A DNA stretch of 64,000 nt, from NCBI GenBank assembly GCA_024811115.1, contig JAKOGH010000670.1, positions 1-64,000 of the forward strand, given 5' to 3'. Both the position numbers and the translations under genes were made by a program. Shown here piece by piece: positions 46,701 through 60,049 of this stretch. Position 1 is the first letter of the stretch. The number at the start of each line of letters is the position of its first letter. Source of the DNA: Terana coerulea (taxonomy: Eukaryota; Basidiomycota; Agaricomycetes; Polyporales; Phanerochaetaceae). The notes under the pieces were generated by a model. That model made no database searches, was not told where the DNA came from, and saw only the letters and a list, made by a program, of their open reading frames with translations.

Positions 46701-49700
46701 TATCTCGGCATTCAAAGCGTCGATCATCCCTGCTGTGAACCTGTCAATCGTTTAGCGGATAGATACTCGCATCATATTCAGCCTGAGGCCGTACCTAGAT
46801 TCGATGGGATTCTACATGATTCGTTAGTAAGAATGGTTGCTGAGGAATGGGCCCAAGTGAGGTACCTGTGATATGACAGCTTCCAGATAGTGATCCACCT
46901 TGTCGATAGTTGTGCAGATATATCCCACACCGCTGGTTTCCAGTCCAGGACGACCAGCACGACCGAATATCTGCAACACATCTAGTACAGAGAGATCTGC
47001 AAACGATCCCTTGGCGCTGTCGTAGACCTGCGTGCCCTTGATTATGACTGCGCGCGGGTCTCAAGTCAGTCCGCAGAAGGAGGTAGACAACGTATCGCAG
47101 GGCGCACCGGCATGCGCTGGCAAATTGACACCCCAAGCAAGTGTGGCGGTACAGCAAAGTACCTAAGCATATATATCAGCGCACACTCACGGCAAAGCCA
47201 CAGAGAACATACTTTGATTGCTCTCGCTTCAAACATACGCTCCATCATGTTACGATCTGACCTAAGCATACCGGCGTGGTGAATCCCAAATCCGTGATCG
47301 AAAAGCTGCTTCATCTCTTTGTTCCGAGATTGGCCAATGTCTCGTTTGAACAAAGCGAAGGACGGGTGATCTTCACAGCTGAATTCATCCAGAGTCCCTT
47401 CGGTCATCGCAGCTTCCTTCAGAGCCAAGGCAGTTTTAACCGTCTCCTTCCGCGCATGTACAAAAACCATGACTTGGTGACCTTCTCGTACTAGCTCGTC
47501 TATTTTGTCAAAAGTGGCGCGTTCGAGGTTCTTCCGAGATTGAGGCCCTCCAGGTTTTCCTCTGACACCGATGAAGTGTTGTTCCAAGGGCACCGGTCTA
47601 AATGACGAGTCGAAGTAGAAAAGCCCCCTATGTCGGTTGACACAAAGGAAGTCAGAGACATCGACGTAGTTTGGCAAGGTGGCGCTCAGTCCGACGATGC
47701 GGATAACCGACTGGCTTGACTCGACTTGTCGCAATGTTCGGGCCACGATCGTCTCTATAACTGCTCCTCGCTCGTCGTTCAAGAGATGCACCTCATCAAT
47801 GATAAGGAGCTTGACTTTCTGTACCACCATTCAGCAAAATTCGAAAAGGGGAAAGTATGCGTTTGAAGCCTCACCGATGCAAGCTCGCCTTCTCCAGTAG
47901 GCTTTCTTGTCACGACATCCCATTTTTCTGGAGTCGTCACGATGATCTGTGTTTCCGCAATCTCGGCTTTCGTCAGCTGCATATCGCCTACATTATGGAG
48001 TGAATGAAGCGATTGAGCTTGGATACAGAGGCCTACAAACCTGTCAGCTCCCGCACAGCGATGTTCAGCCACTTCAACCGGCGTCCGAGCTTTCGCACGA
48101 TTTCCGCAGCCAACGCCTTCATTGGTGCCCTTCAACGCAGTCAATTCGGGTACAAAAGAAAACAATTTGTGTTGACATACACATAGATGATCTTGAAATC
48201 GTCTCGACGAATCGTCGATCCCACAGGCTGACCGGCCGGTGCCGTGAAGCGATATTGGTCCAACACTCGCAGAACCGTCAACATAGCCACGTCGGTCTTA
48301 CCCTATAGGTTGTACCAAATTGACCATCAGTATTGAGTCATGTGCATGCATGCAGACAACCAACAGCACCGGTAGGAGCTGAAGGGCAAAAGATCGGAGA
48401 GATGGTCAAAAGCAGAGAGTAGCCAAGCTTACCGCAAACAAGCATGTTCTCGTTGGAGTGGTAGGCCGTGTCATATATGATCGATTGAATCCTGTTTAGT
48501 GATGCGTATCCCTAAAGCGTTTTTATATTAGCAAAGGCATCCCGCTGAATACTAGTGTGACCTACAGGAAACGAGGGTTTGCACAGTTCGTCTAACTCAG
48601 AAACAGGTATTAGCCGTTCATGAGCGCGTGGTGGAACAGCCCGCGCTGGCGGTATCGTAGTTTCTTCATAGTCCTGAATCCTTTCAGCGAACACTCTAGT
48701 GATGAGATCGAATGGTATCCATACCTCATGATCGACCTTTTGCGTGCCCATAGGCAGGAGAAACTTGCTTCCTACATGAGAAAGCACGTTTCCTTGTGCC
48801 GACGACGTGTATACGTGGGGTAACACCTCAGGTCCGTCTTGCTATAATGATATCGGTCAGAGAATACCTAAATAATGTAATACAAGGGCTTACAGCTATA
48901 CCCGTAAAGAGGGGGCGAGCTGCGTTCGAGCGCAGTGTTTCCTCCATCCTGAGGCGCGCTGACTCCTCGTCCAGCCCGGTCAAGTCCCCTTCAAAAGCGC
49001 GTTGAGCGAATGTGCTACGTAAGAGGAGTACTATATGGCATACCGACGGATCGCGAACCAAGAGTAGCATCATGATCAGCTGAACTCGACGAGCCGACCG
49101 CTAGATATTGTGATATCTGAGGGACAGTATTGGTGAGTGCGAGTATGCCGTTCGCTGGACCGCACCTCTTGACATAGATTTGAGCGTTCGTTCAGAATCT
49201 CCATTGCGAGCTCAATGTCATCATAACCCCAGCATCTCTACGAGTTCCTCGGTGATAGAGTCATTCGGCTGAGTGCTCAAGAGTAATGAGTTCAGTGTAA
49301 CGAGCAAGGGTTCGACCTGAGGTTTCCTGATACTAGAATGAACGACCAGCAAGCCGATTTTTACGATGAGAAACATACTTGAGCAATCTATGCATTATAC
49401 CAGAATGGGCGTCGCCTGACCGCGCTGCCTCTCCAGTATAAACGTCCAGTACACTCTCCCATGGCTCTTCCAGACCCGTCTCCTGGATGTCTTCGGCGGT
49501 CTCATCTTTGGTATGTCAGGGACTAGCTCATATGTAGGACACGTTGATGTCGTACCTTGAGCAGCCTGTAACCTACGGGGTTATGAATTCAGTGCATACA
49601 AGCTTTTGAGCCGTATACTGAGACGTGCCTAGTCCAGTCGTCGACAGCTCGCCTATCCCGCTCAGACAATTCAGATACACCGCCTGTCAGTGATATGATA

Positions 49701-49723
49701 TGTTCAAGGAGACCAGACATCAT
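43785..49723 (-). CDS. SLH1: Ski2-like helicase Slh1/ASCC3 (ribosome quality-control trigger complex)
   Basis: Two helicase cassettes each end in a Sec63-like unit. The lead-in has [16 protein letters not shown] and [18 protein letters not shown], typical of Slh1 rather than Brr2. Cassette 1 reads [111 protein letters not shown] and [13 protein letters not shown]. Cassette 2 keeps the P-loop CAPTGSGKS but has [10 protein letters not shown] where DExH is expected. Start [10 protein letters not shown] at 49723. A 14-nt exon (48365-48378) codes most of the first P-loop. Frame slips occur at the G-run 44850-44855 and at TTTT 46212-46215. Exons of the N-terminal 250 residues are small and less certain. 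Confidence 0.87.
48365..48378 (-). other. 14-nt microexon in the first SLH1 P-loop
   Basis: On the minus strand an exon ends at 48433 with LVC plus one base before GTAAGC. The intron ends CTTCAG, fourteen bases follow, then GTTGGTTG, and the next intron ends CCTATAG before GGT AAG ACC. Joined, the product reads [16 protein letters not shown], a perfect Walker A. Without the fourteen bases the P-loop is lost and the frame breaks. Confidence 0.75.
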
Positions 49724-50004
49724 CTATTGGAATATACGTCGTGGATATCTGAGCGCAGAAACCTGAGGGAAGGCGGGCTGAAGTGGGTTCCAGGAGAGGA
49801 TGTAGCATTGAGCGCTAACGTCAACACGCGCAAGATCGGTTTCGGTTCCGCGACGCGATGATGACTTGCACTGACATTTCGGGTCTCACATGCAGCAACA
49901 CCTAACTTTCGAGCACTTGGATGTGACGAGGGCGATAGGAAGAAGCATGTATAAAATGCGGTTGTTAGTACATGTACACGCCAGAACCGTCCCAGAACCT
50001 TTGA

Positions 50005-51747
50005 CTACTCGATAACTACAGGCCCGGATAGGATGTGGACAGTTACAACAACATGACTGATACAATCGGAGTCCAAGCAGACTAGCAATGGATGGGAATG
50101 ATACATACATGGTGGATCCGAGGGTAGGCGTGCATATGAGAGTAATGGCGCGATGAGTCCATAGTCACCGATGCCGAAACTGTCTATGGACGGGATTGGG
50201 AGGCAGATTGCGTAGAGGAAAACGAGTTGGGGACGAAGGTGCGGTTGGAGTATTGAGAGTCCACATTGCCCGGAACAGGATTCTGAGAACGTGGGGCTGA
50301 CATCCCAGGATTTGGGTGGGCGAAGATCGACGTTCGCGAGTTGCTGTCGTGCCGCCTTGAACTCCATCTCTTCCATGTGGCTCTGAGCTAGAAGGGCAGC
50401 TTTCACCTCTGCTTGCCGCTGAAGCTCAGCCTCAGACTCGTCCGATAAATAGTCGGTGAAACCTCCGTCCGAGATGACTGTGGTCTCGCTTCCACCGCTA
50501 TCGCTGCTTGAGGCGCTCGAATCACCTGAGATGCTCATGGTAGCTAGAGCTTCGTCGAGAGAAGGTCTGGTACGACGCGGGGTGTGAGAAACAGTACTTC
50601 CACGGTCCCGCTCACGTTCGTTGCGTTCCCGGTCGGTGGTACGAGGTGCCGGCGGATTATTGGCCTGAGGAAGATTCGTGTTAGAAACAAGAACGCGCCG
50701 GGGCGAAGGTGTGCTGTCGAGGGTGACTTTATTGACAAAGACCGCCGCTGCGGTGGGGATGGCTGAGGCCTTGGCAGTAGAGCCTTTACGAGAGACGCTT
50801 CCGATCAACTCCGCGGATTTGCGGATGGGGGAATGTCTAGTTGGCTCACGGGACGGCTCCCGTCGCCTGTCCACTTGAGTATCAAGGCTGGACCGAGGGG
50901 TACCAGTACCAAGCTCAGAGGTAGACGTATTTGGGTGCGATGGTGAAGCGCTCTCGCCGCCCGAGTTGCGGGATGCAGCGCTTGAAAGCGAGGTCACGGA
51001 TAATGGAGGGGAACCACCGCTCCGAGTCTTCGGGGAGCTGACAGTAGGAGCGCCCTTTGTCGGCGTCGTCTCCGCACGGCCAGTCGATACCGTAGCAGCC
51101 CCTGTGCGACGAGATAGAGTTACGGGTTGCGAGGGAGGAGATGCTGAGCCACGGTTATTTGGAGACCCAAAGCCTGGCGCACCACCATTGCGCTGACCCG
51201 TCAAGCTCTCCAAAATAGCCTTGATCTCCGGTGGTATGGTTGTATGGTGGACGATGCTGACTGCTGGCCAATCGGCAGCTCCGATGAGCCGGACCTCCTG
51301 AGGTGACGGTGTCCTGCAGCATCCTGGCCAGCCGGGGTTCTGGTACTTAGACTGTGTTGGTGGTGGGTTGGTGCGCGCCCACTACAAGGCCAAGATGAGA
51401 TCAGAGTTATCGTCATGCACGATGGGTGCCACATACCTTGCAGAACCCGCACCCGTTGAATGTTTGGACTAGTACGAGCGTTAGCTAACGATCGACCGCT
51501 GCGCGCCATACCGAGGACAACAGCACTCACCCTCCGCATTCTTCAAGTAGACAATATCTCCCCTGGGGTGATTACTACGATCCCGACATGTTGCGGTTAC
51601 GTGCGGACATCTGACGAGAGTCAATCATGTGGCTTAGGGGGAATGGTAGACGAAGAGTGTCACTGACTTTCCACCACTCGGCTTGAACACCTTGCACATG
51701 CGGCATGTCACTGTAGCGTGGTCGATGGAGCCTACAACGAAGCACAT
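50005..51747 (-). CDS. Unknown protein with N-terminal Cys/His cluster and long Ser-rich disordered region
   Basis: Short N-terminal exons join to give DHATVTCRMCKVFKPSGGK, CPHVTATCRDRSNHPRGDIV, YLKNAEGCGFCKWARTNPPP and YQNPGWPGCCRTPSPQEV. The CxxC, CPH, CGFC and PGCC groups suggest a zinc-binding module of about 100 residues. I recall similar unnamed proteins in other basidiomycetes. The rest is Ser/Thr/Pro/Arg-rich and probably disordered. A conserved-looking acidic stretch (TVISDGGFTDYLSDESEAEL) and a helix (EVKAALLAQSHMEEMEFKAA) lie near the end. The tail after PPKSWD is hydrophobic and Cys-rich, and may be unspliced intron or 3' sequence, so the stop at 50005 is doubtful. Function unknown; a nuclear regulator is a guess. 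Confidence 0.55.
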
Positions 51748-52428
51748 CTTGGCAGTCGAGAGAGGGTTGAGGATGGCGGTGTTGTAGGCTGTAGGGACGG
51801 AGTATAAGGCCCAAGTATGCTGATTATAACGAGAAGAGGAGAAGGCATGCGGTCCTTTTCGATGCTGATATAGTTCGTTTGGCGACTCATAACGATTTCA
51901 AGCGAGAATACGCAGTAGCAGCGACGGAATAGCAGAAAGGTCGACTCTCTCGATGGCTGTGCTTTCCAAGGAGGCTGCACCGACAGACTCACTCAAATTC
52001 AGGCTTCGTTTCGACGTCGTGCTGCACGATGCTGCCTCGAGGCAGGGAACAGATCATTGAAATTGATCGGTTAACCCCCTTAACGGCATATACAAACCAA
52101 TTATTTACCGGCGGGGTTAACCCAAGGAATGACCATGGTTGTCTCACCCGACCCTTGCCTTTGCTCACTATTCTTGGGATCATTGCCTGCACCCCCATCG
52201 TCCTAGCTCTCCTAGGGACCCTGCTATGCACCGCTCGCGTCGAACCGGCCATCGCCCAGCTCAAGTATCACTCGTCAAACCCAAAAAATGCTTTCACGGC
52301 GGTTGCTGGACGTGGGAAAAGTGGTTCTGTACATGTAATACGCATGACGCGCCAACAAAGTCACGCTTGGCTTTAGCACCGCCTTGTACCACCCTACCCT
52401 ACTCCTTTCCGCCCCTTCACTCGCAAGG
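51748..52428. other. Divergent region upstream of NCS1
   Basis: No coding sequence is supported. The region contains the inverted repeat listed separately. Confidence 0.4.
52069..52122. repeat. 10-bp inverted repeat around GTTAAC
   Basis: GGTTAACCCC at 52069-52078 and its exact reverse complement GGGGTTAACC at 52113-52122 are separated by 34 bp, about 307 bp before the NCS1 ATG. The spacing (44 bp centre to centre, roughly four helical turns) would place two dimeric factors on the same face of the DNA. A hairpin is also possible. Confidence 0.5.
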
Positions 52429-53275
52429 ATGGGCAAATCACAGTCGAAGCTCTCACCAGAACAACTCTCTGATCTTCAGAAGAACACCTACTGTACGTTG
52501 TACTTATGTGTTGTGCGCCGGCATCTCATTGCGTCGGGAATTAGTTGATAAGCGGGAGCTACAACAATGGTGATCTTATTCCACTCTAGGTCCTTCTGCT
52601 ACTCCTTACCGCGGTTCTTCCATACTTTGATAGGTACAAGGGCTTCTTGAAGGATTGCCCCGGCGGACAGCTAGACAAGAATGAGTTTGGCCGGATATAC
52701 AAGCAGTTCTTCCCCTTCGGTGACCCGGGCGAATTTGCGGACTACGTCTTCAATGTATTCGATGAGAACAAGAACGGCACCATAGACTTCAAAGAGTTCA
52801 TTTGTGCTCTCAGCGTCACAAGCCGGGGACGATTGGATGAGAAGTTGAAATGTGAGCACTCATTGCAAGTGGCACGCCACATCACTCAGGTATTCACTTG
52901 CAGGGGCCTTCCAACTGTACGACATTGACGGCGATGGCTTCATTACCTACGCAGAAATGTTGCAGATTGTCCAGTCAATATACAAGATGACGGGGCAGAT
53001 GGTGAAGCTGCCTCCAGACGAAGATACGCCCGAAAAGGTGCGTGAAACGCTGGGGTGGTTATGTAGGAATTCGCTAAGCATGCTATAGCGCGTGGACAAG
53101 ATCTTCAAGAACATGGACAGAGACAAGGATGCGAAGCTGACCTACGACGAGTTCGTGGAGGGCAGCAAGCAAGACCCAACAATCGTACAGGTACGCTCTA
53201 CGTCACGTCCTCGACTGTCCTGGGCCTAACTTATGGCTGTTGTAGGCGCTGTCGCTTTATGACGGCCTGGTATGA
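52429..53275 (+). CDS. NCS1: Neuronal calcium sensor 1 / frequenin (Ncs1/Frq1)
   Basis: A small myristoylated EF-hand protein that activates phosphatidylinositol 4-kinase in fungi. It starts [12 protein letters not shown], an ideal N-myristoylation site (Gly2, Ser6). It goes on [20 protein letters not shown] with the degenerate first EF-hand. EF2 is [14 protein letters not shown]3 is [12 protein letters not shown] and EF4 is [12 protein letters not shown]. The tail is [22 protein letters not shown], the family-typical C-terminus. Five or six introns are all in phase and the frame is intact. Confidence 0.94.
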
Positions 53276-53571
53276 GACATGATGCATGAATACGGACCTC
53301 CCTTCTCCTTCGGTCACCTTATGTATACCCATCGATGTGTTTTCACATTCACGAAGTCTCCCGTGCTTAACCGCAGCTGCGGCACTGCATTCACACTTGC
53401 ATTGGACGTCGTATTTTGGAGTCCCTGTAGCTACATGCCCGTAAGTCCAAGGAGATGCTGTATAGAGAAATGATGTACGATACTTCATAGTGTAGCAGTT
53501 TGAACAATGCCGTGCGCGGTCAGACTAGATTAGTTTGCCAATGCTGAAGCAACCAATAAATACATCCAACT

Positions 53572-54641
53572 CTATGCTTGTCTGCCATACTTTTTGAGTA
53601 TACGAGTCTCAACGTCGCTAGCCACCCAGGAGTACAGCCCTTCCGAGAACTCTAGGTTATCTCGCTCGGCTTTGAATATCTTGCTGAAGTCCTGGGCCTG
53701 GCCGGGTTGAGGTGCTGCTGCCACGGCAGCAAACGGAGTGCTCATGTCACGCGAGGAGTCAGCAGCTGAAAGTCTTTGAGCACGCCATGATAGAGCAAAG
53801 TGCGATTGTTGTGCTTACAGTTGTCGTTGCCGAGAATTATTCGGTAGAGGCCATTCAAGCCGAAGAAGTTCAGGAAATACCACGATAGAGACGACACCCA
53901 GCGGACGTCCATGTCAGGAGTCTCAATGCCGCGCTGGAGCATGGACTTGAATCCGAGCGTCAAGGGGAACGGAAGTTTGACTGGTAGTACGTTAGCTATA
54001 GCATTAGTGAACGTAAAGCGATATGCTCACTCAGTACAAATCCCTGGAAGAAGAAATTGATCCATCCCATAATGACCATTTGAGGGACCATCATAACCAT
54101 CTGTGTCTTCATGCCAGCCATCATGCCGTCCATAGTATTCGGGTCCGAGAGCGGGTTTGGCGGTGTAGCTTTCTCGTCGCCCTTCGGAGGCCCATCTTTG
54201 AGGTAGGTCCCGTCGGCGTACGCTTGTGATAGAGACTGAGAGATCGACTTATAGTATGTGGGTGGTACAGGTGACGAAGAAGCGGTAGCTCTCAATATCT
54301 GTGAACGTGCAAGTGCCCGCCTGTAGTGCAAACGTCACTCCCGCAGCTGGTCGAGATGCGCGAAGTAAACGTACTGTTCACGGATGGCCTCTTTGCTTTG
54401 CTTCTTCGGAGGCGATTGCAACAGAAGTACTACATAGTGGCGCAGTATTCCGACCAATATCTAGGAGAGTATGAGCAGCTGAATGGCCGCAAGGGATGAC
54501 GGAGGCCGCACCATAACCAGCGTGATTGGGAACAAAACCCAGTCCCGTATCTGGGGGTCAAGGTATAGCGACACTCTGAGAAACAACGCTTAGAATAGCT
54601 CATTCCGAGATGATGACGGAGACGTACGCATTTCCCGCCAT
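53572..54641 (-). CDS. EMC3: ER membrane protein complex subunit 3 (EMC3)
   Basis: The Oxa1-superfamily core of the EMC insertase for tail-anchored and polytopic proteins. It starts MAGNAVSLYLDPQIRDWVLF, then PITLVM, ILVGILRHYVVLLLQSPPK and KQSKEAIREQ. The amphipathic region holds RATASSSPVPPTYYKSI, DPNTMDGMMAGMKTQMVMM, VPQMVIMGWINFFFQGFVL and IKLPFPLTLGFKSMLQRGIE. The C-terminal helices include DVRWVSSLSWYFLNFFGLNG. It ends ETRILKKYGRQA. Introns are in phase. It is divergent from the PROPPIN gene across 132 bp. Confidence 0.92.
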
Positions 54642-54773
54642 ATTTACCAGGTGGTGGAAGGGTGGCAAGCCGGAAGCGTGTCGCCCGCGGCTACCACACG
54701 CGATCGAGAGCTTGCCTTATACAGCGTCCATGGCTTCTGCTACCTACCCTCCTTATCCTCAACTACCACCTGA

Positions 54774-56346
54774 ATGAACCTCGCTCGACATTCTATCAGC
54801 GCGACAGCCCCCGTTCTCATCTTTGACACCAAGTTCGACCCCGATTGCTGCATATTCACGACATGTACTCAGGCCGGCTTCGCTGTGTACAACGCCTGGC
54901 CACTGAAGTTACTCCGCAGGCGAGGTGCGAGTGTCTCATGTCTCTGGTTATCTGATACTCAGTCCGGGTTTGGAATCAGACATCACCGGCGGCACCGCTG
55001 TCGACAGTACTACCTCTCCACACATCATCGCTCCTCTTCCTTGTAGGTGGCGGTCGTAGTCCGAGGTATCCACCGAACAAGGTCGTCTTCTGGGATGATG
55101 CACTGGGGAAAGAGGTCGCGGAACTGGAGTTTAGAGAACGAGTCCGAGGGCTGGCATGTCGCAGGGGTTGGCTCGCTGTTGCACTGCGAAGGAGAGTGGT
55201 AGTATTTCAGATTGATGGATCCATTAGCCGGCATGCTGAATGGGACACTTGTGACAATCCAAATGGTGAGCATCGCACGGATCGGTGTGTCTAACTCTGC
55301 AGTAACCAAACCATCTTCTCTAGGCTTGCTTGCGCTCGCTACTGGGCCATATTCTACTCTCCTAGCGATCCCAGGTCGCCAGACCGGCCATGTGCAGCTC
55401 GTTCACCTCCCACCCTGTAAACCTCCTAACCCTCTCGGACCTCCTCCATCACATCCTCCATTACAACCCCCTCCTGCTCCCACCAAGCACCCAGTATCCA
55501 TCATAGCTGCGCACACCACTGCGCTTTCTACTCTTTCTGTACCGAGCTCCGGGCGATACCTGGCCACAACCTCCTCGAGAGGAACACTTGTGCGGATCTG
55601 GGATGCAGTTAGTGGGAAGCTCGAACGAGAACTAAGAAGAGGATCCGACAAGGCAGAAATATATGGCGTTGCTTTCCGCCCTGACGAGCGTGAAGTGTGT
55701 GTGGAGCGATAAAGGCACGGTGCATATATTCTCGCTCGTTGGTGGAAGTGGAGGATTGTGAGTATTCAATGGCTTAACATGAAGGCAATTGATACTAATG
55801 CATTGCTCTAGAAATCGACAGTCGACTTTGTCTCCTCTCACAAACTTCATTCCGATGCCGAAGTACTTCGAATCTGAGTGGTCCTACGCACAATATCGCA
55901 TTCCTGCGCAGTCTGCGCATATATCCCTCTCCGCTGGTCCCTCTAAACCATCTACTGCGGATGTCGTGGATGAAGAGAAGTGCGTTGTTGGATGGGTAGA
56001 AGGTCCTCTGGAAGAGCCGGAGGATCCGAATCGACCTGCCAAGCAGGAATACCAACTTATTGCTTTGACGTTCACGGGAGGCTGGTACCGGTTATCCTTG
56101 CCTACATCCAGTTCAGTGGCCGCCGCCAATCCTTCTTCTCCTCCTATCGGACCCGGCTCAAACTCTCCGCCGAGCCTGAGAGCTCTGTCCATGCCTCGTC
56201 CTCGCTCATCAAGCGGATCTTCTATTCTTGGCCGCCCTGATAAAGGAAAAGGTCGGGAGCGTGACAAAGAGAAGGAAGGGAAGGAGGGCAGAGATTGCAC
56301 CCTTCGTGAATTTAGGCGGTACGGCCGTTGGGATGGGTGGGGATAG
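54774..56346 (+). CDS. HSV2: PROPPIN WD-repeat protein, HSV2/WIPI3-4 type
   Basis: PI3P/PI(3,5)P2-binding beta-propeller of the Atg18 family, acting in autophagy of specific cargo. It opens APVLIFDTKFDPDCCIFTTC and GFAVYNAWPLKLLRRR, then an LTGG-like ITGGT and PLHTSSLLFLVGGGRSP, RYPPNKVVFWDD. Later come FRERVRGLACRRGWLAVAL, PSSGRYLATTSSRGTLVRIW and the phosphoinositide motif ERELRRGSDKAEIYGVAF (LRRG). It ends FRRYGRWDGWG. Two frame problems appear: one near 54994-55000, between ITGGT and LSTVLPLHT (an alternative acceptor avoids it but loses the LTGG motif), and one in the GTGTGTGTG run at about 55696-55705, before WSDKGTVHIFSL. An Atg18 assignment is possible, but the short length and ending favour Hsv2. 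Confidence 0.82.
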
Positions 56347-56792
56347 TTACTTCTTCACTGATATAGTTGAACATTTGGTATGTCACACCGTTTACTTGAT
56401 CTCCACTACACACCTACTGTATGTTCTCGCGGCTCCCATTCCCCGCATCATGGTTGTCGATTCCCTCATGCATTCCTGTACTTCTACCATGGCGTGTTGT
56501 AATATCTCAGAACTATACCATATGGATACCCTTCTATTACAAACCACCAATGGTTCTCGCTCATTGCACTGGCAACAAATATCTTTAGTTATGGTGCCCT
56601 ATACAAGCCTTCGCGCAAATACATACAACACCAATATGATGTCGCAGGCTTCGGCAATACCCGCAATCGGTTGACGCCACAACGCCGCCGCACCATTATC
56701 CAATCCAAGCCATACTCTCGTTTTCAGCTTTCCCTTGATGCCACACACCATCCTCTAATCAGAATTCCAGCCTTTCGTTCTGGCCCCTAATA
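56347..56792. other. Intergenic region between HSV2 and ATE1
   Basis: AT-rich with no supportable gene. Plus-strand open frames lack motifs. Confidence 0.35.
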
Positions 56793-58576
<1,784 letters not shown>

Positions 58577-58718
58577 AATGCGGCGAGGAGAAGGCAAGGA
58601 CTTCAGTATATTATGTACATATCAACTATGTATTCCATATTGCAATGACCACTTCTCTACACGCCCAAGCAATGTACATTGTTCATCCTATTCAACGATC
58701 CCGAGACATACCACTCGT

Positions 58719-59551
58719 TCAGAACTTGACCTTGCTGACAGTATTCCACACCAGCTTGCCCTGGAGTTCCGCAAGCTCAAGTTCAAGCGCAGTGGGAGTG
58801 CGTGAGCCGTCTGCCGCTGCGAAAGTACCGGCACCCCAGGGTGAGCCGCCACGGACCTCGTTAAGGTTGGCGAGCTGAGGGAAGGACGTGGAGTATCCCA
58901 GGGGAATGAAGAGGATGCCGTGATGTGCTAGGGTAGAGATGGCGCTGATTACGGTGGACTCTGCGACAGAGGATCAGTATATATAAACCAACTGGGTCGA
59001 AATGTGTAGATACCTTGTCCTCCACCTTGGGTACCAGTAGACACAAAGACGCTGGCGTACTTGCCTGCGAGGGCACCTTGACCCCACAGACCACCGGTTT
59101 GATCCCAGAAAGCCTTAACGCAGAAAAGATATCAGCAGACGATGACGAAAAGGCACAAAAATAATCTTACCTTCCACTGTCCAGGGAAGTTGCCGTAACG
59201 AGTGGGAATCCCGAAGATGAAGACATCGAAGTTCGGGAGCTGGTCAGCTGTGAGCGTAGGATAGCTCGGCTTGGGCGGGGCGTGCATCTTTGCAAGCACC
59301 TCGTCGGAGAGGGTCTCTGGTATCCTAAACGTGACCCAGTGTCAGAGTACTTTTGCATGTAAGCATACTTTCGGTGCTCACTGGTAGATAGTCGCAGCGC
59401 CTCCGGCCGCTTCTACGCCACCCTTGACGGACTCCGCCACTATTAAAATCACGTTAATAGCGCGTATAAGCGTAATGATGATGAAAAGCGTACACTTGGC
59501 GATGTGTCCGTACATGGAATAGATGATGATAGCGACGCGAGGGCTAGACAT
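58719..59551 (-). CDS. WrbA-like NAD(P)H:quinone oxidoreductase (flavodoxin-like, Pst2/Ycp4 family)
   Basis: FMN protein that reduces quinones by two electrons; fungal members sit at the plasma membrane or eisosomes and respond to oxidative stress. It starts [19 protein letters not shown] (phosphate loop), then [69 protein letters not shown] and [18 protein letters not shown], the family fingerprint, and [12 protein letters not shown]. It ends NTVSKVKF. Four exons are in phase. A TATA box lies about 100 bp upstream, fitting a stress-inducible gene. Confidence 0.9.
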
Positions 59552-59652
59552 CTTTGAGAGCGCGACAAGAGAGGGGTCGTGAAGGTGGTGAAGGAGGCTG
59601 TGGATATAAGTCGACGGTACGGCTTACTGAGGGTTTGGGCTCTTCAGGAGGC

Positions 59653-59660
59653 TTTATATA
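59653..59660 (-). promoter_or_regulatory. TATA box of the WrbA-like gene
   Basis: TATATAAA on the minus strand, 102-109 bp before the ATG at 59551, in the range of fungal TATA promoters. Confidence 0.55.
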
Positions 59661-59820
59661 CCTGTTCTTCATCGTGATATCTGCCCTGACATCCGAAACG
59701 AGGGCAGCTCCTCTCACGAGTGACGCTGCGCCCGGCTAGCACCGGTGTATCTGCGAAGAGCGTGCACGTTGAAGGCGAGGCATGATGGGGCAATGATCGC
59801 GTATTGCGAATGTATTGGCA

Positions 59821-59839
59821 TATTTCGGTCTATTTCGGT
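59821..59839. repeat. Tandem TATTTCGGT repeat
   Basis: TATTTCGGT occurs twice with a 10-bp period, about 210-230 bp upstream of IMP2. It could be a duplicated protein-binding site or chance. Confidence 0.4.
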
Positions 59840-59947
59840 GCACTGGCTTTGTGCGGAGAGGTCAGTGTTGTCCAAGATGTTCGTCCCGGACCGCGGCCAG
59901 GATGCTGGGAGAAGTCAGAGAGAGGTGGGACAAGCGCCGGAGATGCT

Positions 59948-59969
59948 TTGACCACGACTTGACCACGAC
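59948..59969. repeat. Tandem 11-bp repeat TTGACCACGAC
   Basis: Two exact head-to-tail copies of TTGACCACGAC, one helical turn apart, 81-102 bp before the IMP2 ATG. The TTGAC core resembles several factor sites, but no specific regulator can be named. Confidence 0.5.
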
Positions 59970-60049
59970 GGTACTCAAATACTCATGCTCATCTCTTCCT
60001 GCTTGCGGAAAACCGACCAGCAAAGCCTCGAAAGTACTACGCTTTGCAA

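Larger units (their letters stand above)
59552..60049. other. Divergent region between the WrbA-like gene and IMP2
   Basis: Besides the TATA box this contains two small tandem repeats on the IMP2 side, listed separately. No gene is supported. Confidence 0.4.
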
